Shown: in pieces, positions 33,283 through 44,634 of the stretch
Layout of the letters: the number at the start of each line of letters is the position of its first letter
Numbering within the stretch: position 1 is the stretch's first letter
NCBI RefSeq assembly: GCF_020379485.1
Contig: NC_063451.1
Span: 741,739 to 805,738 of the forward strand
DNA length: 64,000 bases
Origin: Brassica napus
Lineage: Eukaryota; Streptophyta; Magnoliopsida; Brassicales; Brassicaceae
Reading direction: 5' to 3'
Notes under the pieces: generated by a model
Databases searched by the model: none
What the model saw: only the letters and a program-made list of their open reading frames with translations
What the model was told of the DNA's origin: nothing
Made by a program: the position numbers and the translations under genes

Positions 33283-35106
33283 ATGAATCTCATACTCAAG
33301 CGCCATTTCAGCCAACGTCTCACGCCGTTAGTTAACGTTTCAGCCTCTTCTCCGACGAAACAGTCTCGGATTTTGGAATACTGTAAACGGGGTCGTCTCA
33401 CTGACGCCATTCGGATCCTAAACACAACGCTCTCGTGTGATATCTCCGCGAAACCCAATCTCTACGCGGCTCTCCTGCAAACATGCACCAAAGTCTTATC
33501 CTTCACCCACGGCCTTCAGTTCCACGCCCACGTTGTCAAATCGGGCTTAGAGACGGACCGTTACGTTGGAAACAGTTTGCTCGCTCTCTACTTCAAGCTG
33601 GGACATGATATGAAAGAGACGCGGAGGGTTTTCGACGGGATGTTCGTCAAAGACGCCATCTCCTGGACTTCGATGATGTCTGGATACGTCAGAGGTAAAG
33701 AACACGTCAAGGCGCTTGAGATGTTCGTTGAGATGGTGGTGAGTTTTGGTTTTGAGCCCAACGCGTTTACGTTGTCTGCCGCGGTTAAGGCTTGCTCTCA
33801 GATCGGAGATGTCAGGCTAGGGAGGTGCTTCCATTGTGTTGTCATCGCTCGTGGTTTCGAGTGGAACCATGTTATCTCCAGCACGTTAGCCTATATGTAT
33901 GGTGTAAATCAAGAACCCGTTGATGCACGCCGCGTGTTCGACGAAATGCCTGAGCCAGATGTTTTTAGTTGGACAGCTGTCCTCTCTGCGTATTCTAAGA
34001 ACGACTTGTATGAACAGGCTTTGGGGCTTTTCTACGTGGTGAATAGGGGGAAAGGGTTGGTGCCTGATGAGTCTACGTTTGGGACTGTTTTGACGGCTTG
34101 TGGTAACCTGAGGAGGGTGAAGCGAGGGAAAGAGATTCACGGGAAGCTTATTACTAATGGGATTAGTAGCAATGTGGTTGTGGAGAGTAGTCTTTTAGAT
34201 ATGTATGGTAAATGCGGATCGGTACGGGAGGCTAGGCAAGTGTTCAATGGGATGTCCAAGAAGAACACCGTATCATGGTCTGCTTTACTTGGGGGATACT
34301 CTCAGAACGGAGAGCACGAGAGAGTTATTGAAATGTTCAGGGAAATGGACGAGAAAGATCTCTACTGTTTCGGAACTCTTCTTAAGGCTTGTGCTGGTTT
34401 GGCAGCTGTAAGACTTGGGAAAGAGGTTCACGGACAGTACGTTAGGAGAGGCTGTCGTGATAATGTGATTGTGGAATCGGCTTTGGTTGACTTGTATGGA
34501 AAATCTGGTTGCGTTGATTCTGCTACTCGTGTGTACTCCAAAATGACGATCAGGAACATGATAACGTGGAACGCAATGCTATCTGCGCTAGCTCAGAACG
34601 GAAGAGGTGAAGAAGCTGTCAGTTTCTTCAATGATATGGTCAAAAAGGGGATAAAGCCTGACTACATAAGTTTTATCGCGGTTCTCACCGCATGTAGTCA
34701 TACGGGTTTGGTTGAGGAAGGACGAAACTACTTTGCGATGATGACTGAGAGTTACGGGATTAAACCAGGTACTGAGCATTACAGTTGCATGATTGACCTT
34801 CTAGGCCGTGCTGGTTTGTTTGAAGAAGCAGAAAATATGTTGGAGAGAGCAGAGTGTAGAGATGATGCGTCTCTATGGGGTGTTCTACTTGGACCTTGTG
34901 CTGCAGATGCGGATGCCTTGGCTATTGCAGAGCGGATTGCAAAGAGAATGATGGAGTTGGACCCAAAATACCATATGAGCTATGTGCTTCTGAGTAACAT
35001 GTACAAGTCGATAGGTCGCCATGGTGATGCACTCAAGATTCGTAGGTTGATGGTGAGAAGAGGAGTAATTAAGACTATTGGACAGAGCTGGGTTGATGCT
35101 CATTAG
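33283..35106 (+). CDS. Pentatricopeptide repeat protein, PLS class with E domain
   Basis: A single exon; the ATG at 33283 gives 607 residues (MNLILKRHFSQRLTPLV...). The four codons upstream to 33271 are open but have no ATG. About a dozen PLS motifs follow, for example VGNSLLALYFKLG, AISWTSMMSGYVRGKEHVKA, DVFSWTAVLSAYSKNDLYEQ, VESSLLDMYGKCGSVREARQ, NTVSWSALLGGYSQNGEHER, MITWNAMLSALAQNGRGEEA. An E-type tail ends the protein (LWGVLLGPCAA, SYVLLSNMYKSIGRHGDALK, GQSWVDAH); there is no DYW domain. The basic, Ser-rich N-terminus is consistent with organelle import, likely mitochondria. The expected role is sequence-specific RNA binding in editing. Its order matches Arabidopsis At1g03540. It converges on the SCAMP gene with about 236 bp between stop codons. 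Confidence 0.94.
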   Translation: MNLILKRHFSQRLTPLVNVSASSPTKQSRILEYCKRGRLTDAIRILNTTLSCDISAKPNLYAALLQTCTKVLSFTHGLQFHAHVVKSGLETDRYVGNSLLALYFKLGHDMKETRRVFDGMFVKDAISWTSMMSGYVRGKEHVKALEMFVEMVVSFGFEPNAFTLSAAVKACSQIGDVRLGRCFHCVVIARGFEWNHVISSTLAYMYGVNQEPVDARRVFDEMPEPDVFSWTAVLSAYSKNDLYEQALGLFYVVNRGKGLVPDESTFGTVLTACGNLRRVKRGKEIHGKLITNGISSNVVVESSLLDMYGKCGSVREARQVFNGMSKKNTVSWSALLGGYSQNGEHERVIEMFREMDEKDLYCFGTLLKACAGLAAVRLGKEVHGQYVRRGCRDNVIVESALVDLYGKSGCVDSATRVYSKMTIRNMITWNAMLSALAQNGRGEEAVSFFNDMVKKGIKPDYISFIAVLTACSHTGLVEEGRNYFAMMTESYGIKPGTEHYSCMIDLLGRAGLFEEAENMLERAECRDDASLWGVLLGPCAADADALAIAERIAKRMMELDPKYHMSYVLLSNMYKSIGRHGDALKIRRLMVRRGVIKTIGQSWVDAH

Positions 35107-35342
35107 AAAGCTATAGGTCCATATCTTTCTAGAGATCTTGCTTTATGCATTCATGAAAAGATTGTTTTTAGTCACACAATTTTGCCTTGAGGTCTCCATG
35201 TAGTTGATTTAGTCTTTACAAAGTAATTCAAACAAAAAAAGATTGCCAGCCTGAACTTTGCAGAGAAAGGGGTTTGTGTGGAGAAATCAAGATTTGACCT
35301 CAAGCCACCATTTGATACATTCTCCAGTGAGGAGTGTTGTCT

Positions 35343-37203
35343 TTATAGTGCACGCATCAAGGTTGATTTTGCAGCTTCACGCTTCATCTCTGCAGCTTTG
35401 CCACTCCCTCGGAAGTATGCATATACTTGCTGAAAATCGAGTATTGCACTTCATGGTTTAGAGAAACAGACAAGTTATAGTGTTGATAAATTTGGGAGTA
35501 AGAAGAAGTTTGAAACCTGTATCACCCAGATATTGAGGAGTGTTTCGACACAGAAGAACCCGGCTCCAATGAAGTACATTATCTGTGGGGGAGAAAAAAG
35601 ATGGTAAGACTGTCGCAAGCAAGCTGAAGTTAAGTACTTGTGAAGGAGCAGAAGTAATACTTACACCGACCGCAGCATTAGTAGTTAGAAGCTCAAGTGC
35701 TGGCAAGAAACCTCTGTCCACAAAATCAACAATATTTGGAATCAGACGGGACTTCATTAGAGGCTGGAAAGGTCTTATATAAGAGAATTGGGTAAAGAAG
35801 TTCAAAGAAAAAGGCTGATTCAGTAAACTCTTACGTGAGAGACTTTCCTTGAAAGATGACTGGTGGAGCTACTGCAGCAAAGCCGCAGAATGCGATGTGA
35901 AACTGAAAAGTGCAAGACAGTGTAAACATCAAAAGCTTAGTGTCTTTTTTCATGGCTTCCTGAGAAACCTCTGATTCAGAGGAGCATCTACCATTGGGGA
36001 TACGATTTAACTTACCACGTAAAAGAAGAAAAAAGCTCCAAACTTCAGGGCACTATCAGTTCTGCAATAGGTAACGTGTACACATTGTATTAATGTTTAA
36101 TATCTAAGAGATCCTATCCTGAACTTTACAAATATAGCTGATTTTACCGGGTAGCTCGGTAAAGAGGACGATACCATAAGACGTAAGCCCCAGGGACCCC
36201 AGCAATGAAGTAGATGATTGACATAAGCCATATAGTGGGACCTGATAACATTACAATCACATGAGTCAACATGACAAGAGGTAATAGCTAATATGAATCT
36301 GATCATTTTAGGTAGTAAGTAACCTTCTCCTTTGATCCAAGCTACAGTTACTGCCACAAAATTCCACAAGAGACTTCCTACTAATCCTGCATAGTTACAA
36401 TAGTTTTAGTCTATTAACTTTTGTCTGTTACATATCCAGGACTTGTCAATAAAGTGGCCTTTACGTTACCTAACAGTGTGGTGAATGCGACATATTGGAT
36501 CTTCTGTAGATGAAGCGGAATCTCATTTGGAATGTCATTATGAATTAAAGGGAAAAACTCGGGCCAATTCTTCTCCTCAATGACTACTCCAGCTGCCAAA
36601 TCAACCGTATCAGGTTAGCTAACAAAAAATACCCTAAAAGGCTCATTGGAAGATGTAGAAAAAACAGATATAGAAGATTGTCTACTTCGCGCAATTGCAT
36701 CTTCTCTTCTTTTAAGCTCCTGCATTACGACAACAACAAGTAGACTGATCAATACATTTCACATGGAAACTGTAGGTCACATGGAAGCCAGAAATAACCT
36801 GCTCTTTCCGCTTCAGTTCGTTCTCTTTAGCCTGGAGTTCCATCTCTCTAGCTCGAAGATCCTTTAAACAGAAACAGCGAGAATGAGATCCTCGGTTTCA
36901 TTCTAACCAGATTTTGAGCAAACACTGTTAAGGCAAAATGCAGAAGGTATTGGTACCTTGCCGGAATCCAAAGGGATATCAACGGTTGCACCACGATCAT
37001 AAGGTTCCGGTGGAAGCGGCTTGAGGTATGAGTTGTTTGCTGGAGGAACATTTGTATAATTCTACAACATTATAAAGTCAGAGATCAAAAGGGTAAGCTT
37101 ACAGAACAATCAGTCATTGGTTCTTGATTCAAGTAACAGAGCTCTTTACCGCGAAAGGATTGATCTCTTCATCAGCAAATGGATTAGGATCATGTCGTGC
37201 CAT
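35343..37203 (-). CDS. Secretory carrier-associated membrane protein (SCAMP)
   Basis: Twelve exons with GT/AG sites: 37203-37150, 37061-36957, 36861-36799, 36719-36686, 36592-36470, 36386-36324, 36241-36148, 36061-36016, 35902-35835, 35713-35665, 35582-35517, 35429-35343. All join in frame to 283 residues. The cytosolic N-terminus has two NPF motifs ([14 protein letters not shown]), a Tyr/Pro-rich block (YTNVPPANN), a coiled-coil segment ([20 protein letters not shown], then ELKRREDA) and the [16 protein letters not shown] signature. Four membrane spans follow (about FTTLLG...[67 protein letters not shown]). A Lys/Arg/Ala tail ends in LMRAL. SCAMPs work in post-Golgi and plasma-membrane vesicle traffic. 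By order it matches Arabidopsis At1g03550. No breaks. Confidence 0.92.
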
Positions 37204-37507
37204 CTTTGAGATCGTTTGTCTTTATCAAATCAAGAAATGTATTTCAAGAAAAGAAAGAGTTTTGGAGATTGGGAAGGTCGTTGACAGAAATCGAAAATGC
37301 GGAGAAAGTGGTTTCCAATGAATGGCTACTTTGTAGAGAGAAAGCAAAACTAATGGCATATGTGCGCGCCAGAGAGATCCAAGGCATTTTAACGGCTTCT
37401 CGCTTCGTTTTGTAACCAATTTGTTTTTTTTTTGGTCCGGTTTAGTAAATTTTCTTCGGTTTTGTAACTTGTAATGCATGAACACGTGTACTTTTAACGA
37501 CCAGTGA

Positions 37508-37813
37508 GTTAACTAACCGTATAAACCAACTTGAAAGGTTTGAATCCGAACTTTGAGGTTAGTGGCTAGGATGTCACATGTCACAACTTTGCATGTAACA
37601 GCTTTGACAGATCATTATGTTGTTAGTTTATCACTACATTATCTCAAATATTCAATAGAGCTTATAGCCTTACACTATATTAAAAGGGCGACAACCAAAA
37701 AACTAATTATTAAATCCACTATTATAATGTTTAGTCTGAAACATGTTTACATGTATTAATATCTTCACACGCTGCATCAAGAATCACACCCATTGGTTAA
37801 CTAACCGTATAAA
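37508..37813. repeat. 18-bp direct repeats flanking about 270 bp
   Basis: The sequence gttaactaaccgtataaa occurs at 37508-37525 and again at 37796-37813, in the region upstream of the SCAMP start. The 270 bp between is AT-rich with no gene. It may be a small insertion with a long target duplication or a local duplication. Confidence 0.6.
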
Positions 37814-37936
37814 TCTACCATTTTTACGTAGACAATTATGTCTTGTTTTTAACAGACCTGTGCGGCAGTGACATTCGTCATATTGTACTCGAACATTATC
37901 TTTTGTTAAAGTTATGCGAAGCAGCAGATATCATAT

Positions 37937-38008
37937 GGTCCCATGGTCTAGCGGTTAGGACATTGGACTCTGAATCCAGTAACCCGAGTTCAAGTCTCGG
38001 TGGGACCT
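37937..38008 (+). tRNA. tRNA-Gln (CTG)
   Basis: Reads GGTCCCATGGTCTAGCGGTT at the 5' end. The anticodon arm TTGGA-CTCTGAA-TCCAG gives anticodon CTG at 37970-37972. The T arm CCGAG-TTCAAGT-CTCGG is intact, the acceptor GGTCCCA pairs with TGGGACC, and the discriminator is T. A T run follows directly (pol III terminator). All arms pair, so it should be functional. Confidence 0.94.
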
Positions 38009-38207
38009 TTTTAATTCATTGCAACAACATTTTTTCCCAGTTGTGGTTTTTCACAGTTTCGAGGCAAGAGACAAAGACCTAAGATATTTACAGTTTATGA
38101 AATGATGAGCCCATTGAATCCTCCCAATGCTTAAGAATAGATGCAACCATAAGGACCAAAACTCAATTCTTGAAAACAATAAAAAAATCATGTCTCAAGT
38201 CTTTGGT

Positions 38208-39797
38208 TTAGTCTCCAGAGAATCTGGGGAGCTGAACAAGTGAGTTCTGTTCTCCTTCCGTCCCTTTCTCCTCTGCATTCACATTACCGCATCTGTTGTT
38301 ATCTACTGATGATGACCTGACCGTAGCGTTTCTCTGAAGACACGGCTCTCCTCTCTGGCTTTCATCTGATTCTACTGAAGAGGATCTTTGTTCTTCGTAA
38401 TCTGACGACTCTGAGTCCATCTTCCCGTCAAGAAACAAACACACAACTGCACAATCGTCCATTTTCGAAGTCGGGTACTTAAGTTTCCATTCGCGTGAAG
38501 CTGAATCCACCACTAGCCTAGCTGCTGATGCTCTGCTTGAAGCTGACGCCACGACTTCAACCACTTCTTCGTTGCTTAGCACATCCCATACCTATTCAAA
38601 ACAAAGCTTGAGTAAAAGCAATTCATCTAGAAAGTCTCAGAAAGAGTTTCAGGGCTTTACTCCATCTGATGCCAAGACAATGAACTGATCTCTATCAGTA
38701 AGAAGACGGTGAGAGAAGTCGGGTATTGATATTACACCGTAGTCCTTCACACAGAAATCACCAAACGCCCTAGCCATGGCTAGTCCAGGAGCGTTATCAA
38801 ATGGTAGCCAGACTCGTGGCACCTCTGGCTCGTCTTCGAGCGCAAACACACGACCTTTACACTGCTTGATCCTCTCTTCTTCCCCTATCAGAACCAAACC
38901 AGTAACAACATTCCCAAAAACTCAGCCAAAATAAAAGTAGAGTTGAAAGCAAATATGGCAAAGCATTTATACTTGGTAAGTCAGGCTTCAAGTCAACTGT
39001 TAGCTGAACTGCAACCATTGAATCATTGCTGTCTTTGGATCCAAGTATCGCCCGAGAGTCCCCAATGTTTCCCATGAACAGATGTGACCCCTGAAGCAAT
39101 CAAACCAATACTTAAGAATGGAACACAACGGAAACAAAGAGATGTTTTGTTGTCAAGCTTACCTGCTTAATGACTGTAACGGCAGTGCTGCCGCTGCAGA
39201 AGCATTCTACATTAGGATGTGATCGAAGTTCCTTATCCATAGCATTGAATGATTTCAAGAAAGCTTCTTCCCACAGGAGCTTCAGTTTATCCTCCTCACT
39301 AGCTTCTTGGCTATCAGATTTGCTTGTGGATCCGTTTTGCTTAGACTGAATCGAGTGCATGAAAGAGAGCAACCTTACAGGCAATGACTCTCTCACTTTA
39401 CGAGAAACAAGGTGACCGTTAGGACCGTGCCCATCAAAAACACCGCAGAATGTCATATCTTTCGACATAAAATCCTACAAAACACACACACCAAATCCTT
39501 CTTACTAATGGAGATGGACACACAAAACACCATTGAGTAAGAAGAAGAGAAGAAGAGACTCACTTGCCAGACGATCATGGAGTCCTGATTAACTCCCTTG
39601 CGTCCCTGTTGAGTGAAAACGCAAGAACTCTTGCTCTTTCCGCTGCTGGTGATCCTATTAGGAATAGAGACCAAGTCATGAAGTGAAACGATGCGGCCTG
39701 AGAGCGTTCTCCTCCCCATTTTGCTCCCACAGCATCCCATCCCGAGACGCGGACGATAGATAGTCTCTTCATTGCTCTTGGACACACAACCTCCCAT
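38208..39797 (-). CDS. Protein phosphatase 2C, probably N-myristoylated
   Basis: Five exons: 39797-39564, 39474-39163, 39090-38973, 38884-38661 and 38591-38208; they join in frame to 423 residues. PP2C motifs in order: GRKGVNQDSMIVW, FCGVFDGHGPNGHLV (metal-binding DGH), FCSGSTAVTV, GSHLFMGNIGDSRAILG, GLAMARAFGDFCVKDYGVIS, DQFIVLASDGVWDVLSNEE and MDDCAVVCLFLD. The invariant Asp residues are present, so a Mg/Mn-dependent Ser/Thr phosphatase is expected. The N-terminus MGGCVSKS fits N-myristoylation plus palmitoylation, hence membrane attachment. A Ser/Glu-rich C-terminal tail (about 60 residues) is non-catalytic. It matches Arabidopsis At1g03590 by order. The 2.3 kb upstream holds a 17-C tract and AT-rich promoter sequence shared divergently with PSB27. 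Confidence 0.93.
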
Positions 39798-40650
39798 TGG
39801 TCAATGCAATCTGATCGCAGAGAGATTGTGAAAAAAAAAAGACGAAAAGACTCCTCCTTATGTACCAAAACCAGATCCCTGATGTAAATGCTTTACCAAC
39901 ACATTTGGTCAAACCAAGGAGCTTTCACACAAGGAATAAAATACACTCCGTGTGCAAAACCTTTTCTTCAAATCTTGGTCAATGATGATGCATATGATGG
40001 ACCGTGAGCTGAAAAAAATTGCAGGAAAAATGATTTAGAGAATAGTTTATAGCAACGATCCAAAAAGAAGAAAAGCAGACACCAACAAGTCATAAAAGAA
40101 GAAAACCAAAGCATGTGATCTTTGCAATATAATAGTATATTACAAAAACAGTCTGTCCTAATTGTTTGTCATTGGACCACCCTTAAGACTCTTTTACTGT
40201 TCCAGTTCACTAACCCTTGATAATAAGTTAAGACATCAAAATAAGGCATACAAATCAAGAACATAGAGTTTTCCAAAATATGTGTTATGAATCCAGATGA
40301 ACAAAGAGTGTTCTAAAATCATGAAACGAGTTTCAATGCAAGTGTTTTGACCCCAAACCAAACAAAAAAATAAGGCAAGAGAGAGAGGGAACAATATTTC
40401 AAGAATCATGGTGTGGGGGTGTTAAGTGCTTTTGACCAGATTTATTCACAAATGTTTGTAAAGAAGATTCACTTAACCATCTACTTACTACATTGATCAT
40501 TTCTCAAAAAATCACTCATCATAATAATTTACATTTCTCAGTGAGAAACAAACCCCAAAAGCCTAATCTGAGTAGTGAGAACTAACTGATGACGCCAAAA
40601 AGGGATTATCTTTAGATAAGCTTTTACATATAAATATCATAAACTGTGAA

Positions 40651-40667
40651 CCCCCCCCCCCCCCCCC
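40651..40667. repeat. Poly-C tract
   Basis: Seventeen consecutive C residues in the region upstream of the PP2C gene; on the minus (PP2C) strand it is a G17 run. Confidence 0.95.
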
Positions 40668-41688
40668 GTCCTGTAACACTTCGTTAATTGGACGTGTAAG
40701 TTGAGATTCTAATGAACGGATAGATGAAGGAAACCCTTTAAACGGAAAAAAAGGTGGGATTTTTAAAAGGGAGAAAATGATTCGGATTTAGATAAAATGG
40801 GATCTGAGAAAGTTTCTATTCACCGATAACTCAAACTCGAACCAAAATGAGATCACACACAGACTGACTATACGAGATTGGTCAAATCAGAGCAAAAAAG
40901 GACGAACCTTTGGTTTGGGGTCGTTCTTGTGGAGACAATTATGATTCGGAGAGACAGTGACTATAAGAGTTTTGTGATTGATGTAGTAGTTGTAGTCGCC
41001 GGAGATATGGCTGGCGAGAGATCTTATATTAATTGAAGAAGAAAGCGAACAAGTAGATATAACTAGGTGAGAAGAATCAATCAAATCTTTGCATGCTAAT
41101 TATAGAAATCGTTGATTTAACTTTCTAAATTTCACTCATTCACACATTAATAACATTCCATATTTAACAAAAATAATAAGATACAAGTTGTAGCATAAAT
41201 GTTCACGGAGGCCACCTTAACCTTTCCTTTATTTTCCCTTTTCACACCTGGTCAACTTAATACACTCCTCATTTTAAAAAGGATCTCTTAGAGCATCCCA
41301 TTAAAGGAAGTAAAGAGAGCTCACACAGTTTCCAAGAAAAAAATTTATTATAATAACTTGTCTTTTATGAATCTATATCACTTGAATTGGCTGGGATGAA
41401 CCTGTATCAACACTGTTCACGAATCCCACTAATTCGCGATTGGTTGGTTTATTAATTTTTTTTTTTTTTTTTAAATCAAACAAAAAAAAAAAATTATAAT
41501 AATCAAAAGTGGATTTTGGGAATCTAGATTCGGAGAGTTTACCAATGGGGGTGCTCTTACATCTTGGATACAATTCTTGTCATCGTTTTCCACTAAAATA
41601 AAGTTTAAAAAGAGAGTAAAAGGTTCATCATCCCATATTCCCATTCCCATCTCATGTGCATGGCAGCAATAGTCAAATTATCGAACGT

Positions 41689-41694
41689 CACGTG
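41689..41694 (+). promoter_or_regulatory. G-box CACGTG upstream of PSB27
   Basis: A perfect CACGTG in context cgtCACGTGatg, 438 bp before the PSB27 ATG. G-boxes are common in light-regulated photosynthesis promoters. TGGGCC- and AGCCCA-type (site II-like) motifs lie closer, near 41877-41882 and 41899-41904. Function is inferred from motif and gene type. Confidence 0.45.
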
Positions 41695-42131
41695 ATGTGT
41701 GGCTCAGTTTACATTATACTAATGCTAGATCGTCCAAGGACATTATGAAAAACTAATCCATTATTATAAAGTATAAACGAATTAACTATTAAAATGAATG
41801 GGCTTTAGATATCCAATGTAAACTTATTGGCTTTCAGTAAACTTATTATGCTTTCAATTTATCTAATTTAAACGTTTGGGCCTATGTTAACAAACGAAGC
41901 CCAAACGTCAAAAAGACAAAACCGTGGGAGCCGCAGAAACATCACATCAGAGAGACTCCACTCCATTGTTGGACTCAGATCTTCCATGTCTAATGCTCAA
42001 AAACCTCACAATCTGGATAAGAAGAGAAGATAAGGGACACGCGTCAAATATCCAACACCCCTAAAACATTGTCTGAGTTACTAAAACACACAAAACTCTT
42101 CTTCACTCTCTCTTTTACATCTTTCCCGACA

Positions 42132-42656
42132 ATGGCTTCAGCTTCACCGACAGCTACTCTTCTCAAACCCAATCCTCCTCCTCCGCCGCATAAACCGACC
42201 GTCATCACCGCCTCCGTATCTCCTCCTCTTCGCCACACCCTCCTCCGCCGCGATTTACTCTCATTAACCGCCGCATCAACGCTTATTCTAACGCAGTCAA
42301 TTATTCCGTTTGTAGCTCCGTCGCCAGCTTCTGCCGCCGAAGACGAAGAGTACGTGAAGGATACGTCGGCGGTGATCTCTAAAGTTCGAACGACGCTCTC
42401 GATGGAGAGGACGGATCCGAACGTGGCGGACACGGTGGCGGAGCTGAGAGAGGCGTCGAACTCGTGGGTGGCGAAGTACAGGAAAGAGAAAGCGCTGCTG
42501 GGGAAAGCGTCGTTCAGGGACATGTACGCGGCGTTGAACGCAGTGTCGGGACATTACGTGAGCTTTGGACCGACGGCTCCGATACCGGCGAAGAGGAAGG
42601 CGAGGATTCTTGAAGAGATGGAGACTGCTGAGAAAGCTCTTTCAAGAGGAAGATAA
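42132..42656 (+). CDS. PSB27: Photosystem II assembly/repair protein PSB27, thylakoid lumen
   Basis: A single exon of 174 residues. The first ATG in the leader context gacaATGGCT is chosen; it gives a chloroplast transit peptide rich in Ser/Thr/Pro (MASASPTATLLKPNPPPPPH). A second, lumen-targeting signal follows: a twin-arginine (LLRRDLLSL), a hydrophobic stretch (TAASTLILTQSIIPFV) and an Ala-X-Ala site (SPASA, about residue 70), which suggests Tat import. The mature part (DEEYVKDTSAVISKVRTTL, ELREASNSWVAKYRKE, SFRDMYAALNAVSGHYVSFG, ARILEEMETAEKALSRGR) is the four-helix Psb27 fold. It binds the CP43 side of PSII and aids assembly and repair of the Mn cluster. By order it is Arabidopsis At1g03600 (PSB27-1). 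Intact; no cyanobacterial-type lipid-anchor Cys. Confidence 0.95.
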   Translation: MASASPTATLLKPNPPPPPHKPTVITASVSPPLRHTLLRRDLLSLTAASTLILTQSIIPFVAPSPASAAEDEEYVKDTSAVISKVRTTLSMERTDPNVADTVAELREASNSWVAKYRKEKALLGKASFRDMYAALNAVSGHYVSFGPTAPIPAKRKARILEEMETAEKALSRGR

Positions 42657-43314
42657 AATTTACAGTAACACAGTTATTCTTGTTGTTGATAGAATTTCAT
42701 TTTCACAAAAATGCCTATCGAATTATTTATGAGAAGATAAATTTGAATTTGCTCGATGGATACCTATAGCATAATAATTACTTAATTAACATTTGACGAT
42801 CGTCGCCAGTAAAGCAATCGTTATTTATATATTCTCTTCCGGTTTACCGAGAGAAACTTTTCGACTTTCCCGAAAAAATCTCTCTCCTCCATTCGTTCAT
42901 TCATTCAACCAAAGTTCAGAAAAATTTCTACCTGTCCCTCATTTTATGCCCCTTTACCTTTTCACCTTCTCCCGTGTAACTAACTATTTGTTCCCAGAGA
43001 GCTCGACGCGTGGCTTCAAAACTTTCACAGCGAAAGTGAAAACAAAAATAATAAAGAAACAATAATACTATTCGATATTGCTTACACATTGTAGCCTCCT
43101 CGATTGTGATCGTTCTTCTTTAGACATTTCTTTTAAGAGAATCGAATTTTCTCTTCCAATCACTTTTTTGTTTTGTTTTGTTTTGCTTGTTCCTTAAATT
43201 CAGTCTTCATAACGTCAAAGCTCAGAATACTCTCTCTCGCTTGCTTCCTTGCCATCTCATCCAATTACCACTGAAGAACGAAACTCATCTCTTTCTCAAT
43301 TCCCGTCGAGGATC

Positions 43315-44634
43315 ATGGCGAGTGGTAAAGGGTCAATGAAAAAATCGAACCTTGATCGATTCCTGCATTGCACAACCCCATCAGTGCCTCCCCAAGGTTT
43401 GTTTTTAGCTTAAAACGTTTCAATTGTCAATCTTTTCATTATTCTCATTGATGGGTTGATTGCAGGGGGAGATTAGAAGCCTGAATGGATTGTGGCATCC
43501 GCGGGAGAGTTTTTCAGGCTGAGTGATCTGTGGGATTGCTACGATGAATGGAGCGCTTATGGAGCTAGTGTTCCTATTCATCTCTCCAACCGTGAATCTC
43601 TTGTGCAATACTATGTTCCTTATCTCTCTGCCATTCAGATTTTCACCTCTCCTTCCTCCTTGCTCCGGTTAAGGTTTGATTCCTAATTTGAAATTCTTTT
43701 ATTCCGCTTTCTAATGATCTGGTTGATTGATCCTCATAGGTCTCTCATTAAGCATATAGTATGAGTTCTTAGAAGAATGATTGATCCTCCTCATAGGTCT
43801 TATTGTTTACTCAGAAGAAAGAATCTTTTTGATTGAATCTCATCTGGTGTTGGTTGCTTAATTAGGGAAGAGTCTGAAGATGGGGAAAGCGATGGTAGGT
43901 ATCCTCCCTTTAGTGATTCAGGTAGTGATGAGAGTGTCTCCGAGGAACGACTTGAGAACAACCCGAACGATCGTTTGGGCTACCTTTATCTCCAGTATCA
44001 TCTCCTTATACCAGAGTTCCTCTCATGGATAAGGTATATTATAAACCTTGTTTCTTGGTCTGGTTTCATTGGTATATGAGCTAGGTTTGACACTTTGAAG
44101 ATATATCATTTGGATTACAGATCAATGAGTTAGCTCAAAGATATCCTCAATTGATGTCGTTGAGAAGCGTTGATCTGTCTCCCGCGAGCTGGATGTCTGT
44201 TGCGTGGTACCCTATTTATCATATACCAATGGGAAGAACCATTAAAGACTTGTCCACTTGTTTCCTCACTTACCACACCCTTTCTTCTTCTTTTCAAGGT
44301 CTGCTGCACATTTTCTATCCCTACTAAACCCTTTAACTCGGTGAAATCACACTGGTGTTTAATTCCTTGTAATATCACAGATATGGAACGTCCGGAAGAG
44401 AACGGTGGTGACAAAGAGAGGATGCGAAAGGAAGGAGAAGACATAACTCTATCCCCATTTGGGATGGCAACTCACAAGATGCAGGTCAATGTCTGGCTTT
44501 CTCATGACCAAGATGACCAAGAGAAGTTGGTTTCGCTTTATAGCGTTGCGGATTCTTGGCTAAAACAGCTTAGGGTTCAACATCATGACTTCAACTATTT
44601 CTACACTATGTCTATGACTTATCGTATATTTTGA
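43315..44634 (+). pseudogene. DUF789 gene relic, frame-broken, C-terminus fused to satellite
   Basis: Exon 1 (43315-43396) starts MASGKGSMKKSNLDRFLHCT and ends with a GT donor. Later exons carry the DUF789 signatures SDLWDCYDEWSAYGA, ESLVQYYVPYLSAIQIF, INELAQRYPQLMSL, SPASWMSVAWYPIYHIPMGR and TFGMATHKM-type, VNVWLSHDQ, DSWLKQLRVQHHDFNYF. Breaks: with the gattgcag acceptor the join puts TAG four codons into exon 2 (one extra G); a second frame change lies between the WHPRE block and the FFRLSD block (about 43503); a third lies after LYLQY (about 43999-44005). Introns at 43397-43465, about 43676-43865, 44034-44120 and around 44300-44380 still have recognisable borders. The last codons (YRIF, stop at 44632-44634) lie in the first satellite monomer. 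The family has no known biochemical role. It corresponds to Arabidopsis At1g03610 by order. Confidence 0.82.

Larger units (their letters stand above)
39798..42131. other. Divergent intergenic region between PP2C and PSB27
   Basis: No coding signal. It holds a 17-base C run (40651-40667), a purine-rich stretch near 40740-40780 (possibly 5' leader of the PP2C gene), poly-T/poly-A runs near 41458-41492, and the G-box and TGGGCC-type motifs listed separately on the PSB27 side. Confidence 0.6.

Noticed and set aside
42044..42554. Antisense open frames opposite PSB27
   Set aside because: Low-complexity shadows of a GC-rich coding exon; PSB27 on the plus strand explains the region.
42793..43065. 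90-residue open frame between PSB27 and the DUF789 relic
   Set aside because: Pyrimidine-rich leader-like sequence with no family match; more likely promoter and 5' UTR of the DUF789 gene.
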